Made by a program: the position numbers and the translations under genes
The notes under the pieces: model-generated
The model's input: the letters and a program-made list of their open reading frames with translations, nothing else
Told to the model about the DNA's origin: nothing
Databases searched by the model: none
Part shown: positions 5,297 to 5,817 of the stretch, piece by piece
Position numbering within the stretch: the stretch's first letter is position 1
Layout of the letters: each line of letters starts with the position of its first letter
Assembly (NCBI GenBank): GCA_029240775.1
Contig: JARDZQ010000129.1
Span: forward strand, 1-5,817
Reading direction: 5' to 3'
DNA from: Rubrobacteraceae bacterium
GTDB lineage: Bacteria; Actinomycetota; Rubrobacteria; Rubrobacterales; Rubrobacteraceae
Length of the DNA stretch: 5,817 bases

Positions 5297-5817
5297 ATGG
5301 CTGCTGATAACGGCCGGCCTGCGCGCCGGTTCCGCTCGCGCGAGTGGTTCGATGATCCCCACCGCATCGACCAGAGCGCGCTCTACCTCGAGCGCTTCAT
5401 GAACTATGGGATCACGCCCGACGAGCTGCGCTCGGGGAAGCCCATCATAGGCATATCCCAGACCGGTAGCGACCTGGTGCCCTGCAACCGCCACCACCTC
5501 GAGCTCGCGTCTCGTACGCGAGACGGTATTCGCGACGCAGGCGGCATACCGATGGAGTTCCCGGTGCACCCGATCTTCGAGAACTGCCGCCGCCCGACCG
5601 CGGCGCTGGACCGCAACCTCTCCTACCTGGGGCTGGTGGAAGTCCTCTACGGCTACCCCATCGACGCCGTGGTTCTCACCACCGGTTGCGACAAGACGAC
5701 GCCGGCTGCGATCATGGCCGCCTCCACGGTGGACATCCCTTCGATCGTGCTCTCCGGCGGGCCGATGCTCGACGGCTGGTTCGAAGGGGAACTCGTCGGC
5801 TCCGGGATGGCGATCTG
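5297..5817 (+). CDS. xylD: IlvD/Edd-family sugar-acid dehydratase, probable D-xylonate dehydratase (5' part)
   Basis: The window contains the first 173 residues of a family usually about 570-600 long; the gene runs off the right edge. These iron-sulfur enzymes dehydrate aldonates to 2-keto-3-deoxy acids in the cytosol. Cluster ligands C63 (LVPCNRHH) and C131 (TTGCDKTTP) are present; the third Cys lies outside. RRFRSREWFD (10-19), YLERFMNYGITP (30-41), FPVHPIFENCRRPTAALDRN (88-107) and LSGGPMLDGW (152-161) match Caulobacter crescentus XylD, as I remember it, almost throughout. This points to D-xylonate (Weimberg/Dahms pathways) rather than dihydroxy-acid or 6-phosphogluconate dehydratase. L-arabinonate or D-fuconate dehydratases of the same subfamily remain possible. 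The ATG at 5297 has AGGAGAGG (5283-5290) ending 6 bases upstream, overlapping the SDR stop. No frameshift is seen in the visible part. Confidence 0.9.
   Translation, partial: MAADNGRPARRFRSREWFDDPHRIDQSALYLERFMNYGITPDELRSGKPIIGISQTGSDLVPCNRHHLELASRTRDGIRDAGGIPMEFPVHPIFENCRRPTAALDRNLSYLGLVEVLYGYPIDAVVLTTGCDKTTPAAIMAASTVDIPSIVLSGGPMLDGWFEGELVGSGMAI

Noticed and set aside
1..5817. Search for tRNA, rRNA, CRISPR, transposase or phage genes
   Set aside because: Nothing resembling these was seen; the window is almost entirely filled by eight metabolic genes.

Overview
The window is GC-rich, tightly packed bacterial DNA. Eight protein genes form two divergent operons that share one 83-base intergenic promoter region (2428-2510). 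High GC combined with unusually frequent ATA isoleucine and AGG arginine codons suggests a Rubrobacter-like actinomycete. That assignment is an inference from codon use and overall style, because no rRNA or other marker gene is present.

Left arm, minus strand, reading away from the promoter: a short-chain dehydrogenase (SDR) of the 2-keto-3-deoxy-L-fuconate dehydrogenase/BDH2 type (2427-1672), a small class I methyltransferase (1675-1043), and an L-fuconate dehydratase of the enolase superfamily (1038-1, cut by the window edge before its C-terminus). The first two genes overlap by 4 bases and the last two are 4 bases apart.

Right arm, plus strand: a small cupin (2511-2840), a cyclase/kynurenine-formamidase-family metal hydrolase (2843-3481), a zinc-dependent medium-chain dehydrogenase (3495-4520), a second SDR (4520-5284), and the N-terminal 173 residues of an IlvD/Edd dehydratase that most resembles D-xylonate dehydratase (5297 to the window end). 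Junctions are 2 bases, 13 bases, a 1-base overlap and 12 bases, so this is one transcription unit.

Together the genes read as a non-phosphorylating, oxidative sugar-acid catabolic locus. One or two sugar dehydrogenases (zinc enzyme, second SDR) would make the aldonolactone. A hydrolase would open it, with the cyclase-family protein as the local candidate. A dehydratase (FucD-type or XylD-type) would give a 2-keto-3-deoxy acid, and the first SDR would oxidise that further, as in the L-fucose to pyruvate plus lactate route. Two unrelated sugar-acid dehydratases on either side of one promoter suggest more than one substrate (for example L-fucose/D-arabinose and D-xylose), or an uncharacterised branch. 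No transporter, regulator, 2,4-diketo-acid hydrolase or recognisable lactonase lies in the window. The methyltransferase and cupin have no obvious place in the pathway.

No RNA genes, mobile elements, CRISPR arrays, tandem repeats or convincing terminators were seen. No gene-free stretch exceeds 83 bases.
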